Part shown: positions 31,704 to 39,548 of the stretch, in pieces | Layout of the letters: each line of letters opens with the position of its first letter | How positions within the stretch are numbered: the first letter of the stretch is position 1 | From: JAICJR01 sp036494715 | GTDB lineage: Bacteria; Actinomycetota; Thermoleophilia; Solirubrobacterales; Thermoleophilaceae | Assembly (NCBI GenBank): GCA_036494715.1 | Contig: DASXNY010000024.1 | Coordinates: 1 to 39,548, forward strand | Direction of reading: 5' to 3' | DNA length: 39,548 nt | Position numbers and translations under genes: made by a program | The notes under the pieces: generated by a model | What the model saw: only the letters and a program-made list of their open reading frames with translations | What the model was told of the DNA's origin: nothing | Databases searched by the model: none

Positions 31704-32651
31704 TTATTGCGCGCTTTTCTCCAGCACGGCCAGCAGCTCCGGCACGCCGAGGCCGTCCGCCTGCGACGCCAGCAGCCGCTCGGCCTCGCGGCGCCCGCCA
31801 AGGGACCGCAGGCGACGCTCTCCGTGCTCGGCGATGAACTCCGCCAGAGCCGCCAGGCGCCGCTGGCGCGCCCTCACCGCCGGCAGGTCCAGGGACGAAC
31901 GGTGCGCGTCCAGCGCGGCCACCAGCTCATCGATCCCCGTCGGCGGCGGCAGCGACGACACGGCCAGCACCGGAATGTCGCGGCTGCCGAGCGAGCGCAG
32001 CGCCGCTGCCAGGTCCCGGCGCGCCGCCAGCGCCGGCTTGCCCAGGTCGGCCTTCGTCACCACGAGGACGTCGGGCACTTCCATGATCCCGGCCTTGAGG
32101 AACTGGAGCGTGTCGCCGGAGGCTGGCTGGACGATCACCGCGACCGTGTCGCACACCTGCTCGACGTCGGTCTCCGACTGCCCGACGCCGACGGTCTCGA
32201 CCACCACGATGTCGAAGGCCGCCGCCAGCGCCTCCGCCGCCTCGCGCGTCGGGGGCGCCAGGCCGCCCAGGCGCATGCCGGCCGCAGTGGAGCGGATCAG
32301 CACGCCGTCGTCGGCCGGGTCGTGGTCGATGCGGGCGCGATCGCCCAGCAACGAGCCACCGCTGCGCTTCGACGATGGATCTACTGCGAGGACCGCCACC
32401 GTGCGATCGGCCGCGCGCCAGGCCGAGACCAGCGCCGACAACAGGGAAGACTTCCCGGCCCCAGGCGGCCCAGTCACCCCAACCAGATGCGCCGGAGCCT
32501 CACCCCTCATTGCCTGAGTAGAGACCTCGGCGAGTAGGTCAAAAGCGGCAGTCCGGCCATCAACGGACCGATCCTCGATCAGATTCAAAGCCGCGGGCGC
32601 GGCGGAGCGATCGCCCTCCCGGAGCCTGCGCCCTAAGGAAGCGCCATCCAC
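31704..32651 (-). CDS. meaB: MeaB/ArgK-family GTPase, mutase chaperone
   Basis: 315 residues from GTG at 32651, sharing one base with the mutase stop. It is a G3E-family P-loop GTPase: Walker A GVTGPPGAGKSSLLSAL, switch region LAVDPSSKRSGGSLLGDR, Walker B/G3 VVVETVGVGQSETDV, and base-specificity motif VVTKADLG. An N-terminal helical arm and a C-terminal dimerisation region (RQRRLAALAEFIAEHGERRL) are present. MeaB proteins gate cobalamin loading and protect B12-dependent acyl-CoA mutases from inactivation. Coupling to the mutase gene just upstream on the same strand makes that mutase its obvious partner. Confidence 0.94.
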   Translation of the reverse strand: MDGASLGRRLREGDRSAAPAALNLIEDRSVDGRTAAFDLLAEVSTQAMRGEAPAHLVGVTGPPGAGKSSLLSALVSAWRAADRTVAVLAVDPSSKRSGGSLLGDRARIDHDPADDGVLIRSTAAGMRLGGLAPPTREAAEALAAAFDIVVVETVGVGQSETDVEQVCDTVAVIVQPASGDTLQFLKAGIMEVPDVLVVTKADLGKPALAARRDLAAALRSLGSRDIPVLAVSSLPPPTGIDELVAALDAHRSSLDLPAVRARQRRLAALAEFIAEHGERRLRSLGGRREAERLLASQADGLGVPELLAVLEKSAQ

Positions 32652-34654
32652 TAGGCCGCGGCCGGTGCGGCGGCGACGCCGTTGCGCTCGGCCACGAGGT
32701 CCACGATGTCGCCCATGATGCGGTTGATGTCGAAGTCCTTGGGCGTGTAGACGCGGTCCACGCCGGCCTCGCGCAGCTTGGCGGCGTCGGCCTCGGGGAT
32801 GATCCCGCCGACGACCACCGGCACGTCGGCGCCCGCTGCCCGCAGCTCGGACAGCACGCTCGGGATCAGCTCGAGGTGCGAGCCCGACAGGATCGACAGC
32901 CCGACCACGTGTACACCCTCCTGTACCGCCGCCTGGGCGATCCGCGACGGCGTCAACCGGATTCCCTCGTACACGACGTCCATGCCCGCGTCACGCGCGC
33001 GGACGGCGATCTGCTCGGCACCGTTCGAGTGGCCGTCGAGGCCCGGCTTGCCAACGAGAATCTTGACCCGCCGCCCGAGCCCCTCGGACACCCGCTCGAC
33101 GCGGTCGCGCAGCGCCGACAGCCGGTCATCGTCCGGCGCCATCGCGGCGTCGGACACGCCGGTGGGCGCACGGTACTCGCCGAACACCTCGCGCAGGACG
33201 CCGGCCCACTCGCCGGTGGTGGCCCCGGCAGCGGCCGCGGCCAGCGTGGGCGGCATCAAGTTCACGGACGGGTCCCGCGCCGCTTCACCGAGCGCGGACA
33301 GCGCGGCATCCACGGCGGGTTGGTCACGGGATGACCGCCATTCCCTGACTGCTTCCTTTTGCCCCTCCTCCACAGCGGGGTCGACGGTGAGAATCCCGCC
33401 GTCCGCCCCCTGCCGGAGCGGCGACTCCTCCGTGGTCGTGTACACGTTCTGCCCGACCACCTTCAAGTCCCCGCGCTCGATTGCCGCCAGCCGCGACCGG
33501 TGCGACTCCACGAGCTGCGTCTTCATGTAGGGCACGGCCTCGACGGCGCCGCCGTACTCGGCCACCGTCGCCATCTCCGCCCGCGCCGCTTCCATCAGCT
33601 CGGACACCAGTGCGTCCATCACCTTCGAGCCCTCGAAGATGTCCGGGTACTCGAGCAGGTCGGTCTCGTAGGCGAGGATCTGCTGGATCCGCAGCGACCA
33701 CTGCTGGTCCCACGGCCGCGGCAGCCCTAGCGCCTCATTCCACGCCGGCAGCTGCAGCGCCCGCGCCCGCGCGTCGCGCCCCATCGTCACCCCCAGCGCC
33801 TCGAGCACGATCCGGATGACGTTGTTCTCCGGCTGCGCCTCGGTGAGGCCCAGCGAGTTCACCTGCACGCCGTAGCGGAAGCGCAGGTAGCGGTCGTCGT
33901 CCACGCCGTAGCGCTTCTGCCCGATCTCCTCCCACAGCGCTCCCATCGCGCGCAGCTTGGCGTGCTCCTCGATGAAGCGGATTCCCGCGTTGACGAAGAA
34001 CGAGATCCGCCCGAACACGCGCGCGAAGCTGTCCTCCGGCACGCGCTTGCGCACCTCGTCGAGGACGGCGATCGCGGTGGATAGCGCGTAGGCGATCTCC
34101 TGCGCCGGGGTCGCGCCGGCCTCCTGCAGGTGGTACGAGCAGATGTTGATCGGGTTCCACTTGGGTACCTCGTCGACGGTGTAGGCGATCATGTCCGCGA
34201 TCAGCCGCATCGACGGCCCGGGCGGGAACGCGTAGGTCCCGCGTGAGAGGAACTCCTTGATGATGTCGTTCTGGGTGGTGCCCTGGAGCAGGCTGTGGTC
34301 GACGCCGTTCTCCTCCGCCACTGTGAGGTAGAGCGCGAGCAGCCACGCCGCCGTCGCGTTGATCGTCATCGACGTGTTCATCTCGTCGAGCGGGATGCCG
34401 TCGACGAGCGTGTGCATGTCCCCCTTATGGGCTATGGACACGCCGACCTTGCCGACCTCCCCGCGCGACAGCTCGTGGTCGGGGTCGTAGCCCGTCTGCG
34501 TCGGCAGGTCGAACGCCACCGACAGCCCGGTTTGCCCCTTTTCCAGGTTCTTTCTGTACAGCTCGTTGGATTCGCGCGCGGTCGAGTGCCCCGCGTATGT
34601 GCGCATCACCCACGGGCTATCGGGGTCGGGAAGTCGTGGTTCAGAGGCCCCCAC
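32651..34654 (-). CDS. ecm: Ethylmalonyl-CoA mutase (MeaA/Ecm type, coenzyme B12-dependent)
   Basis: 667 residues from GTG at 34654, placed just before the conserved start RTYAGHSTARESNELYR. Substrate-domain markers include TGLSVAFDLPTQTGYDPDHE, MNTSMTINATAAWLLALY and EFLSRGTYAFPPGPSMRL. The C-terminal B12 domain (about 525-655) has the base-off histidine motif in GLDGHSNGAEQ and a GLSILSGSHLELIP loop. Fusion of both domains in about 670 residues with this N-terminus matches the MeaA/Ecm group rather than two-subunit methylmalonyl-CoA mutase. A crotonyl-CoA carboxylase/reductase gene 1.5 kb away supplies the expected substrate, ethylmalonyl-CoA, and the product would be methylsuccinyl-CoA. 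Confidence 0.88.
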   Translation of the reverse strand: MGASEPRLPDPDSPWVMRTYAGHSTARESNELYRKNLEKGQTGLSVAFDLPTQTGYDPDHELSRGEVGKVGVSIAHKGDMHTLVDGIPLDEMNTSMTINATAAWLLALYLTVAEENGVDHSLLQGTTQNDIIKEFLSRGTYAFPPGPSMRLIADMIAYTVDEVPKWNPINICSYHLQEAGATPAQEIAYALSTAIAVLDEVRKRVPEDSFARVFGRISFFVNAGIRFIEEHAKLRAMGALWEEIGQKRYGVDDDRYLRFRYGVQVNSLGLTEAQPENNVIRIVLEALGVTMGRDARARALQLPAWNEALGLPRPWDQQWSLRIQQILAYETDLLEYPDIFEGSKVMDALVSELMEAARAEMATVAEYGGAVEAVPYMKTQLVESHRSRLAAIERGDLKVVGQNVYTTTEESPLRQGADGGILTVDPAVEEGQKEAVREWRSSRDQPAVDAALSALGEAARDPSVNLMPPTLAAAAAGATTGEWAGVLREVFGEYRAPTGVSDAAMAPDDDRLSALRDRVERVSEGLGRRVKILVGKPGLDGHSNGAEQIAVRARDAGMDVVYEGIRLTPSRIAQAAVQEGVHVVGLSILSGSHLELIPSVLSELRAAGADVPVVVGGIIPEADAAKLREAGVDRVYTPKDFDINRIMGDIVDLVAERNGVAAAPAAA

Positions 34655-34675
34655 GACGGGAATTGTATGGTCCGG

Positions 34676-35524
34676 ATGCCGATGAGCCGTGAGATAGACG
34701 TCATGCATCTCGGGCGCCCGCACGTGATATGCGCGCACGAGTTGGACGGCCTGATCATCGATCCGGGCCCCACCAGCTGCCTCGACACGCTGCTCGACGC
34801 GCTGGGCGGCGCCGAGCCGCGCGCGCTGCTGCTCACGCACATCCACCTCGACCACGCCGGCGCCAGCGGGGCGCTGGTGCGGCGCTATCCCAACCTCACC
34901 GTCTACGTGCACGAGCGCGGCGCGCCCCACCTGATCGATCCCTCCAAGCTGATGAAGAGCGCCACCCAGCTCTACGGCGACGACATGGACCGCCTCTGGG
35001 GCGAGATGGTGCCGGTGCCGGAGGAGAACGTCCGGGCGCTCTCGGGCGGCGAGACCGTCGAGGGCCTAAAGGTCGAGTACACGCCCGGCCACGCCTCGCA
35101 CCACGTCACCTACTTCGACGACGATGCGGGCGACGCGTACGTGGGGGACGTCGGCGGCGTCCGCATCCCGCCGTCCGAGTTCGTGGTGTGCCCGACGCCG
35201 CCACCCGACATCGACCTCGAGAAGTGGAGCGCGTCGCTCGACCTGGTGCAGAGCCGCAAGCCCGCGCGCCTCCGCCTCACGCACTTCGGCGCGGTGGACA
35301 CCGTCGACGAGCACATCGCCCAGATGCGCGGGCGGCTGGCGGCCTGGGGCGAGGTGGCGCGCAGCGCCGACATGGAGCGCTTCATCCAGGTGGTCGAGGC
35401 GGAGACCCGCGCGACCGTCGGCGACGACACGGCGGCGGCCTACTTCCAGGCCGCGCCGCCCAACCAGCTCTACCTCGGCCTCGAGCGCTACTGGGCCAAG
35501 AAGGCCGAGCCGGAGGCCGCGTGA
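34676..35524 (+). CDS. Metallo-beta-lactamase-fold hydrolase
   Basis: 282 residues if started at ATG 34676; ATG 34667 and 34682 are alternatives. The metal-binding motif HxHxDH is present in LLTHIHLDHAGASG. Further ligands are likely in YTPGHASHHVTYF, AYVGDVGG and LRLTHFG. The C-terminal helical extension (about residues 210-282) is of the type seen in glyoxalase II-like and other thioester or lactone hydrolases. The substrate is not predictable. It diverges from the mutase gene with a gap of about 20 nt and overlaps clpS by 4 nt, so it is probably co-expressed with the ClpS adaptor. Confidence 0.85.
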   Translation: MPMSREIDVMHLGRPHVICAHELDGLIIDPGPTSCLDTLLDALGGAEPRALLLTHIHLDHAGASGALVRRYPNLTVYVHERGAPHLIDPSKLMKSATQLYGDDMDRLWGEMVPVPEENVRALSGGETVEGLKVEYTPGHASHHVTYFDDDAGDAYVGDVGGVRIPPSEFVVCPTPPPDIDLEKWSASLDLVQSRKPARLRLTHFGAVDTVDEHIAQMRGRLAAWGEVARSADMERFIQVVEAETRATVGDDTAAAYFQAAPPNQLYLGLERYWAKKAEPEAA

Positions 35525-35814
35525 CCACCGGCGAGACCGTCGAGCTCCCGCGCCCGGCGGGACCGGACGACGCGCTCGGCGGGCACTGGCGCGTGATCGT
35601 CCTGAACGACAACCACAACACCTTCGACGGCGTGGCGCAGGCGCTCTCGCGCGTCCTGCCCGGTGTCTCCCTCGATCAGGGCTACGCGATCGCCGACAGG
35701 ATCCACAACAGCGGCCAGGCAATCGTCTGGTCCGGCCCGAAGGAGACGGCCGAGCTCTACTGGGAGCAACTCAACGAGGCGGGCCTGACGATGGCCCCCC
35801 TCGAGCAGGGCTAG
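35521..35814 (+). CDS. clpS: Clp protease adaptor ClpS
   Basis: 97 residues from GTG 35521, overlapping the preceding gene by 4 nt. The ClpS core is recognisable: WRVIVLNDNHNTFDGVAQAL, then YAIADRIHNSGQAIVWSG and ETAELYWEQL. ClpS delivers N-degron substrates to ClpA- or ClpC-type unfoldases. The N-degron pocket is altered: the usual NDDxTP is NDNHNTF, so one acidic residue is replaced by asparagine, while the histidine in RIHNSG is kept. Substrate choice may therefore differ from the E. coli adaptor. The stop overlaps the stop of the convergent gene by 4 nt. Confidence 0.85.
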   Translation: MTTGETVELPRPAGPDDALGGHWRVIVLNDNHNTFDGVAQALSRVLPGVSLDQGYAIADRIHNSGQAIVWSGPKETAELYWEQLNEAGLTMAPLEQG

Positions 35815-36149
35815 GACGCCTCGACCTCTTCCGGGACGATCGCGCCGTTGCCCTCGACGGTGAGCCACACCGGCAGGATCGGCACCTGGAACAGTCCGGT
35901 GGCGTTCACCCGCAGCTCGGACATCTCATCCGAGTACCAGTAGCGCTCGAAGTCCGTCGTGCTGGCGAACAGCCCAAGCTGGATGAAGTGCTGCGGATCC
36001 TCCTTCGAGCGGATGAACGCCCAGCCGGTGGCGCCGTACTCGAGCACGAGCTCCGCCGCGGGCAGCATGGCTTCCCGCAGCTTCTCGGCCCGGAACGGAT
36101 TCGCGATCCAGTGGATCTCGACGAGTGTGTCGCCAGGCTTGCCGATCAT
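35811..36149 (-). CDS. Small alpha/beta-barrel-like protein downstream of ccr
   Basis: 112 residues from ATG at 36149, overlapping the ccr stop by 4 nt, so translationally coupled to it. The pattern TLVEIHWIANPFRAEKLREA, then GWAFIRSKEDPQHFIQLGLF and DFERYWYSDEMSELRV resembles dimeric ferredoxin-like barrel proteins of the antibiotic-biosynthesis-monooxygenase (ABM) type. The assignment is from fold-like pattern only. Its invariable-looking coupling to ccr suggests a role near ethylmalonyl-CoA metabolism, but no activity can be named. No signal peptide or membrane segment is present. Confidence 0.68.
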   Translation of the reverse strand: MIGKPGDTLVEIHWIANPFRAEKLREAMLPAAELVLEYGATGWAFIRSKEDPQHFIQLGLFASTTDFERYWYSDEMSELRVNATGLFQVPILPVWLTVEGNGAIVPEEVEAS

Positions 36150-37399
36150 GCCCCCACCTCCGCGTGAATCGCACCCGGGCCCTCGGCGGTCTTGCCCTGC
36201 CCGTCCGAGGCCGCGCCCACAAGGATCGCGATCTTGCCCAGGTGCTTGTTCTCGAGCATCAGCTGATGCGCCTCCGCCACGCCTTCGAAGCCCATGGTGC
36301 GCCACAGCACCGGACGGATCAGGCTCTGCGCCATCAGGTCGTTGGCCTTGTTGCACTCCCACGCGTTGGCGAAGTGCGAGCCGATGATCTGCTTCTGGCG
36401 CATCCACAGGTAGCGCACGTCGAAGTCGAGGTTGAAGCCGGTCGTGCCCGCGCAGATCACGACCTTGCCGAACGGCTTGACCACGAACACCGAGGTGGGG
36501 AAGGTGGCCTGCCCGACGTGCTCGAAGACGATGTCGGGGGAGTCGCCGAGGATCTCCTTGACGGCCTTCCCGAAGCGGCGGGACTCCGCGAAGCGCTCCT
36601 TCTCCTCCTCGGGGGACTCGCCGCCCTTGCGCATCATCCCGGCGAACTCGTTGCGGTTGATGTAGCCGGTGGCGCCGAGCTCCATGCAGAGCTTGCCCTT
36701 CTCCTCCGAGGAGACGACGCCCACGCACTGCGCGCCCGCGAGCTTGCAGAGCTGGATCGCGAACACGCCGAGCCCGCCAGCGGCGCCCCAGATCAGCACC
36801 TTGTGGCCGGCCTGGAGGTCGCACTGGTCGATCAGCATGCGGTATGCCGTGAAGTACGTGAGGCCGTAAGAGGCGGACTCCTCCCACGTGAGGTTCGTCG
36901 GCTTGTGGAGCAGCTGCTGCTCCTGCACCTTCGTGAACTGGGCGAATGAGCCCCAGGAGGTCTCGTAGCCCCAGATCTTCTGCGACGGCGCGGCGAGGGG
37001 GTCGAAGCCGTGCACCTCGGGGTCCTCGTACGACGCCTGGTTGCAGTGGATCACGACCTCGTCGCCGGGCTTCCAGCGCGTCACGCCCTCGCCGGTCTTC
37101 CAGACCACGCCCGAGGCGTCGGAGCCGCCGATGTGGTGCTCCTCGTCCGGGTGGTAGCGGAACACCGAGACCGGCTTGCCGAGCGCGGCCCAGACGTTGT
37201 TGTAGTTCACGCCCGCGGCCATCACGCGCACGATCACCTCGAACGGGCCGGGCTCCGGTACCTCGATCTGCTCGAGCTGGAAGGCGTCGGTGGGCTGGCC
37301 CTCGCGCTCCTGGCGGATCACCCAAGCGGCCATGGTCTCGGGCAGCGTGCCGGGCTCGACGCCCACGTCAGCCACGTTCGTCAGGTCAACTTGCGCCAT
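36146..37399 (-). CDS. ccr: Crotonyl-CoA carboxylase/reductase
   Basis: 417 residues from ATG at 37399. It is a medium-chain dehydrogenase/reductase with the long N-terminus of the Ccr family: TMAAWVIRQEREGQPTDAFQ, VNYNNVWAALGKPVSVF (the asparagine region implicated in CO2 binding) and HIGGSDASGVVWKTGEGV. The NADPH site is KVLIWGAAGGLGVFAIQLCK. The segments IWGYETSWGSFAQF and IIGSHFANAWECNKAN carry further residues typical of carboxylating Ccr, including the active-site histidine region. It converts crotonyl-CoA, CO2 and NADPH to ethylmalonyl-CoA. The mutase at 32651 uses that product, so together they cover two steps of the ethylmalonyl-CoA pathway. Confidence 0.93.
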   Translation of the reverse strand: MAQVDLTNVADVGVEPGTLPETMAAWVIRQEREGQPTDAFQLEQIEVPEPGPFEVIVRVMAAGVNYNNVWAALGKPVSVFRYHPDEEHHIGGSDASGVVWKTGEGVTRWKPGDEVVIHCNQASYEDPEVHGFDPLAAPSQKIWGYETSWGSFAQFTKVQEQQLLHKPTNLTWEESASYGLTYFTAYRMLIDQCDLQAGHKVLIWGAAGGLGVFAIQLCKLAGAQCVGVVSSEEKGKLCMELGATGYINRNEFAGMMRKGGESPEEEKERFAESRRFGKAVKEILGDSPDIVFEHVGQATFPTSVFVVKPFGKVVICAGTTGFNLDFDVRYLWMRQKQIIGSHFANAWECNKANDLMAQSLIRPVLWRTMGFEGVAEAHQLMLENKHLGKIAILVGAASDGQGKTAEGPGAIHAEVGA

Positions 37400-37453
37400 C
37401 GCTCTGTTCGGTCCTCCGAGGTCGAGAAGGGGGCGGGGATGCTACCGGCGGGG

Positions 37454-37459
37454 GATACT
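37454..37459 (+). promoter_or_regulatory. Possible -10 box of a leaderless SnoaL-like gene
   Basis: GATACT lies 9 nt before the ATG at 37469 and there is no ribosome site. The same hexamer at almost the same distance precedes the other SnoaL-like gene at 13207. No convincing -35 box is seen. Confidence 0.38.
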
Positions 37460-37468
37460 AGGCGGCCA

Positions 37469-37894
37469 ATGTCGCTCGAGAACATCGAGACGCTGCGTCG
37501 CCTCTATCGGCTGATGAACACGCGCTTTGCTGAGCTCAAGGCCGGCGATCTCGACGAGTTCCTCGAGTACTTCGATCCGGAGGTGGTGATCGAGGCCGTG
37601 GACGCTCCCGACCCGGCCACATACGAGGGACACGACGGGGTGCGCAGGTGGTTTGCCGATGCGCTTGGCGTCTGGGACAGCGTGCACGTCGAGCCGGAAG
37701 AGTTCCTCCAGTCGGAGGACTGGACGGTCGTTCAGCTCCGAACGACGGTCCGCGGTGAGTCGAGCGGCGTGGAGATCGAGATCCTGCTCACCGCGGTCCA
37801 CCGCTTCCGGAACGGGCTGATCTTCCGCGATCGCATCTACCTCGATCACGCCCAGGCGCTCGAAGCCGCGGGTCTCCACCGGCAGGCGACCTAG
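37469..37894 (+). CDS. SnoaL/NTF2-like domain protein
   Basis: 141 residues from ATG 37469. The pattern LRRLYRLMNTRFAELKAGDL, FLEYFDPEVVIEAVDAPDPA, YEGHDGVRRWFADALGVWDS and a strand-rich end (LLTAVHRFRNGLIFRDRIYL) fits the SnoaL-like NTF2 fold. It is related in pattern to the protein at 13207 but is not a close copy. The substrate is unknown. It is divergent from ccr with a 69-nt gap and ends 8 nt before a strong hairpin shared with the convergent exporter gene. Confidence 0.82.
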   Translation: MSLENIETLRRLYRLMNTRFAELKAGDLDEFLEYFDPEVVIEAVDAPDPATYEGHDGVRRWFADALGVWDSVHVEPEEFLQSEDWTVVQLRTTVRGESSGVEIEILLTAVHRFRNGLIFRDRIYLDHAQALEAAGLHRQAT

Positions 37895-37902
37895 AAAGAA
37901 AT

Positions 37903-37935
37903 GCGCGGCGCCGACCTGGGCAATCGGCGCCGCGC
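37903..37935. terminator. Bidirectional terminator between convergent genes
   Basis: A perfect 12-bp stem GCGCGGCGCCGA/TCGGCGCCGCGC (37903-37914 and 37924-37935) encloses a 9-nt loop. It lies between the SnoaL-like gene and the 3' end of the exporter gene. An A-rich tract (AGAAAGAAA) precedes it, giving a T-rich tail in the minus direction. Confidence 0.75.
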
Positions 37936-37961
37936 TGGGGGAGGGGTCTTGTGGGGGAGGC

Positions 37962-39527
37962 TCAGACGCCTATGGGCTCAGCCGTGGCCTCGGGCTGGGA
38001 GGCCGTCTCCGGCGCGCGCTTCGCGAGCGGCTTCACCAAAACGAAGGCGAACACGGCGCCCGCGGCGGCAACCCCGGCCGAGAGCGTCATCGCTCCCGTA
38101 AAGCCGTGAATGAACGCGTCGTGAGCGGCGTTGACGATCTGCGGGCTGACCGTGTGGCCGCTGCCCGAGCTCTGTCCGATCGAGTCCGCGATTGCCGACT
38201 TCTGGCCGGGTGACAGCGGCATGCTCGCCAGGTTGTCCTTGAGCCGGTTACGACTGATCGTCTGGAAGATCGTGCCCAGCAGGGCGACTCCGAACGTGCC
38301 GCCGACCATGCGGTTCATCGACAGGATCCCGGACGCCACGCCCGCCTTGGTGGCGGGCACCGCGTTCATCGCCGCGGTCGACATCGGCGACATCACGAGC
38401 GCCATTCCGATGCCCATCAGGACGAACGCCGGCAGCAGGTTCGTGTAGCCGCTCGACACGGTGAGCTGCGTCTGAAGGAACAGCGCCACAGCGGTCAGCG
38501 CGAGCCCGACCGTCATCGGAATGCGCGGCCCGATGCGGTCCGCGAGGCGGCCCGAGATCGGCGCGATCAGGACGATCATCAGCGTGGTGGGCAGGAAGCG
38601 CACCCCGGCCTGCAGCGGCGAGTAGCCCAGGATGTTCTGGATGTAGAGCGCGGTGAGGAAGAACATCGCGAGCATCGCGAAGGACACGATGAACGCGATC
38701 AGGTTGGCTCCGAAGAACGTCCGCGACTTGAAGAACTCGAACTGGACCATCGGCGCCTTGGCGACCTTCAGTTCGACGAACACGAACGCCGCGAGGCTGA
38801 ACGCCGAGAGGGCGAGGAGGGCGATGATCTTGGACGAGCCCCAGCCCCAGCTTGCGCTCTCGACGAGCGCGAGGATGAGGGCGGTGAGCCCGACCGACAG
38901 CGCGGCGATGCCGGGGTAGTCGACGGTGCGGTCGATCGTCTCGTCACGCGACTCGTGGGTCGCGAACAGGGTGACCGCCACGGCGGCGATTGCCACCGGC
39001 ACGTTGATGTAGAAGATCGCGCGCCAGGACACGTACTGCGTCAGCGCGCCGCCGACCACCGGGCCGAGCGCCAGGGCGAGCGCCGAGACGCCGGCCCACG
39101 TGCCGATCGCGCGGCCACGCTCGTGCGGCGGGAAGGTGTTCGAGATGATCGAGAGGGTGCCCGGCATCATGAACGCGGCACCGATGCCCTGGATGGCGCG
39201 ACCGCCGATCAGGAAGGCGTCGCTGGGGGCGAGCCCGATCGCCGCGCTCGAGGCGGCGAACAGCATCACTCCGAACAGGAACATGCGCCTGCGTCCGAAG
39301 ATGTCGCCCGCGCGCCCGCCGGTGACGAGCAACACGCCGAAGGTGAGCGTGTACGCGTTGACCGTCCACTCGAGGTTGCTGAGCGAGGTATGGAGGCTGC
39401 GCTGGATCGACGGCAGCGCGACGTTCACGACCGTGTTGTCGAGCATGATCATGAACAGCGCGAAGCACATGGCTCCGAGCGTCCACCACTTGCGGTTGTC
39501 CTCGGTGAGGCGGAAGCGTTCAGGCAT
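37962..39527 (-). CDS. MFS drug exporter, DHA2 (EmrB/QacA) family
   Basis: 521 residues from ATG at 39527. About 14 membrane helices are visible, as in the DHA2 family. Signatures: MCFALFMIMLDNTVVNVALP in helix 1, GGRAGDIFGRRRMFLFGVML (motif A) between helices 2 and 3, and the motif C region SALALALGPVVGGALTQY in helix 5. The end is a short Pro/Glu/Ala-rich cytoplasmic tail. Members use the proton gradient to export drugs or small metabolites, and the substrate cannot be predicted. No regulator gene lies beside it within the window. Its start lies 21 nt from the window edge, so its promoter is outside. Confidence 0.92.
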   Translation of the reverse strand: MPERFRLTEDNRKWWTLGAMCFALFMIMLDNTVVNVALPSIQRSLHTSLSNLEWTVNAYTLTFGVLLVTGGRAGDIFGRRRMFLFGVMLFAASSAAIGLAPSDAFLIGGRAIQGIGAAFMMPGTLSIISNTFPPHERGRAIGTWAGVSALALALGPVVGGALTQYVSWRAIFYINVPVAIAAVAVTLFATHESRDETIDRTVDYPGIAALSVGLTALILALVESASWGWGSSKIIALLALSAFSLAAFVFVELKVAKAPMVQFEFFKSRTFFGANLIAFIVSFAMLAMFFLTALYIQNILGYSPLQAGVRFLPTTLMIVLIAPISGRLADRIGPRIPMTVGLALTAVALFLQTQLTVSSGYTNLLPAFVLMGIGMALVMSPMSTAAMNAVPATKAGVASGILSMNRMVGGTFGVALLGTIFQTISRNRLKDNLASMPLSPGQKSAIADSIGQSSGSGHTVSPQIVNAAHDAFIHGFTGAMTLSAGVAAAGAVFAFVLVKPLAKRAPETASQPEATAEPIGV

Positions 39528-39548
39528 TACGGAGTTCCCTTCATCTGA

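Noticed and set aside
32651..34654. Methylmalonyl-CoA mutase large subunit
   Set aside because: The N-terminus (RTYAGHSTARESNELYR), the single-chain length and the nearby ccr fit the MeaA/ethylmalonyl-CoA mutase group better, and no small subunit gene is adjacent. Activity was not tested, so some doubt remains.

Overview
This is a high-GC actinobacterial-type window carrying most of one flagellar and chemotaxis locus. A Gram-positive-like gene order (fliK-flgD-flgE-flbD-motAB-fliL-fliN-fliOPQR-flhB-flhA-flhF), frequent GTG and TTG starts, apparently leaderless genes, stand-alone SnoaL-like proteins and an ethylmalonyl-CoA pathway pair suggest a soil member of the Thermoleophilia (Solirubrobacterales-like). 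The taxonomic placement is an inference from gene content, not from a marker gene.

Layout. 1-12975 (+): hook, motor and type III export genes, mostly overlapping by 1-4 nt, ending with flhF, a PilZ protein and two small unknown proteins. 13207-14435: a SnoaL-like protein, a convergent papain-like YiiX-type protein and a small membrane protein. 14395-20860 (+): a glycosylation island with a 900-residue double GT4 protein, a CheY-like receiver, a methyltransferase and a GT4-GT2 fusion. 20930-28433 (+): cheW, cheR-TPR, cheW, cheA-REC, one chemoreceptor and cheB. 28559-31528 (+): two nearly identical flagellins, a CHAP-domain hydrolase with no signal peptide, and a LuxR-type HTH protein. 31529-37894: metabolism (ethylmalonyl-CoA mutase with its MeaB GTPase, crotonyl-CoA carboxylase/reductase, a metallo-beta-lactamase fold protein, ClpS). 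37962-39527 (-): an MFS drug exporter.

Regulation seen directly. Nine sites fit the flagellar sigma-28 (FliA) promoter, T(A/C)AA(A/G) followed 19 nt later by GCCGA(T/C)(T/C)A. They lie before motA, fliO, the CheY-like gene, the methyltransferase, both cheW genes, both flagellins and the CHAP gene, and all have exactly the same spacing. This ties the glycosylation island, chemotaxis genes, flagellins and CHAP enzyme into one late-flagellar regulon. At cheW1, cheW2 and the CHAP gene the predicted transcription start falls on or within a few nt of the start codon, so these mRNAs look leaderless. Both flagellin leaders can form the same small stem, with a C-G to A-U compensatory change and a GGA in the loop, which resembles a CsrA-type site.

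Odd structure. Three intergenic hairpins at 2250-2323, 5078-5148 and 30404-30500 are built from 7- or 8-nt tandem repeats on each arm. In two of them the arms differ by C-to-T changes that keep G-U pairing in RNA. Similar 7-8 nt arrays sit inside interdomain linkers of flhF and cheA. Expected genes not found where they usually lie are fliM (between fliL and fliN) and flhG (after flhF).
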